Positions 63,806-64,000 of a DNA stretch of 64,000 bases are shown piece by piece. Source of the DNA: JAFLBI01 sp964616465. GTDB taxonomy: Bacteria > Bacteroidota > Bacteroidia > Chitinophagales > Chitinophagaceae. Made by a program: the position numbers and the translations under genes. Below the pieces are notes generated by a model. It saw only the letters and a list, made by a program, of their open reading frames with translations, was not told the DNA's origin and did no database searches. The stretch is taken from NCBI GenBank assembly GCA_964616465.1, contig CAZTTO010000002.1, positions 182,096-246,095 on the forward strand. Reading direction: 5' to 3'. Position 1 is the stretch's first letter. Each line of letters starts with the position of its first letter.

Positions 63806-64000
63806 AGGGAAGAGTCAATCCCTACATATTTAGAATTACAAAATCATATTTTTTATTGTATTATACGCGCCTCCTTCGAGTTCGAGTGAAGATGTGGTCT
63901 ACTTTCCATAAATGTGATCTCCACTGGTGGGAACGCTCTTTTTGTTCGTCCTTTAGGTTTGCATTAATCAAAAAGGATTAAAAAAGGCATATTACTATTA
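63806..64000. other. Window end, no feature seen
   Basis: The last 195 bases after the GH3-family gene contain no frame, hairpin or RNA gene that I can support. The next gene lies beyond the window. Confidence 0.5.

Noticed and set aside
63806..64000. Possible tRNA or small RNA at the window end
   Set aside because: No cloverleaf, terminator or promoter pair could be traced in the sequence.

Overview
The window is an AT-rich draft-assembly fragment from a Bacteroidota bacterium, most likely family Chitinophagaceae or a close relative; the family placement is inference. Evidence for the phylum is a giant secreted protein with a gliding-motility-type C-terminal domain next to a PorP/SprF-like partner (type IX secretion), many small lipoproteins with a Cys lipobox, DUF3667, DUF4434 and TAnnTTTG-type promoters. 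A 100-N scaffold gap lies at 31199-31298. Two genes are broken by one-base frame errors, which may be sequencing errors or real lesions.

Layout. 0.3-2.5 kb: glutathione peroxidase-like protein, TIP30-like oxidoreductase and a THI5/NMT1-like protein. 2.6-6.3 kb: a SOS-like mutagenesis cassette, with a small divergent gene, umuD (catalytic Ser and Lys both replaced), umuC and a UvrD-type helicase, behind a promoter whose spacer is filled by a perfect palindrome. 6.3-12.1 kb: a tripartite RND efflux operon whose adaptor gene has a frame break just after its lipoprotein signal. 12.3-15.9 kb: an isoprenoid-looking cluster with an acyltransferase, a phytol-kinase/DUF92 fusion, a methyltransferase and a homogentisate-phytyltransferase-like UbiA enzyme. 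15.9-26 kb: LpxD, a candidate small RNA or leader, RluE, a cyclophilin lipoprotein, a serine hydrolase lipoprotein, PcrA/UvrD, a TspO-like protein, a DUF3667 protein, PyrH and a TolC-like protein.

26-35 kb holds the PorP/SprF-like gene and the 7.9 kb adhesin-like gene with an array of 243-bp repeats. 35-39.7 kb holds a small unknown gene, a beta-barrel protein and a large Asp-box (VPS10/sortilin-like) protein. 39.7-45.5 kb is a stress-type operon: P-type cation ATPase, ATP-cone/PD-(D/E)XK nuclease fusion, two universal stress proteins and a TerB-like protein. 45.6-50.8 kb carries uvrB, then AGE epimerase, SGNH hydrolase and DUF4434 genes (glycan-type functions) and a 47-residue lipoprotein. 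50.8-55.3 kb is a TolC-HlyD-ABC export operon whose ABC ATPase domain has lost several hallmark residues. 55.4-58.7 kb holds an SbtA-family transporter, a GC-richer repeat-bearing intergenic region, a small helical secreted protein, a beta-barrel protein and a frameshifted HTH regulator. 58.7-63.8 kb carries housekeeping genes: nfu, fabG, metF, lptB and a GH3-family gene.

Most likely to repay attention are the isoprenoid/phytol cluster, the UmuD homologue without its protease dyad and its operator-like palindrome, the ATP-cone nuclease stress operon, the degenerate ABC exporter, and the adhesin repeat array with its ambiguous assembly gap.
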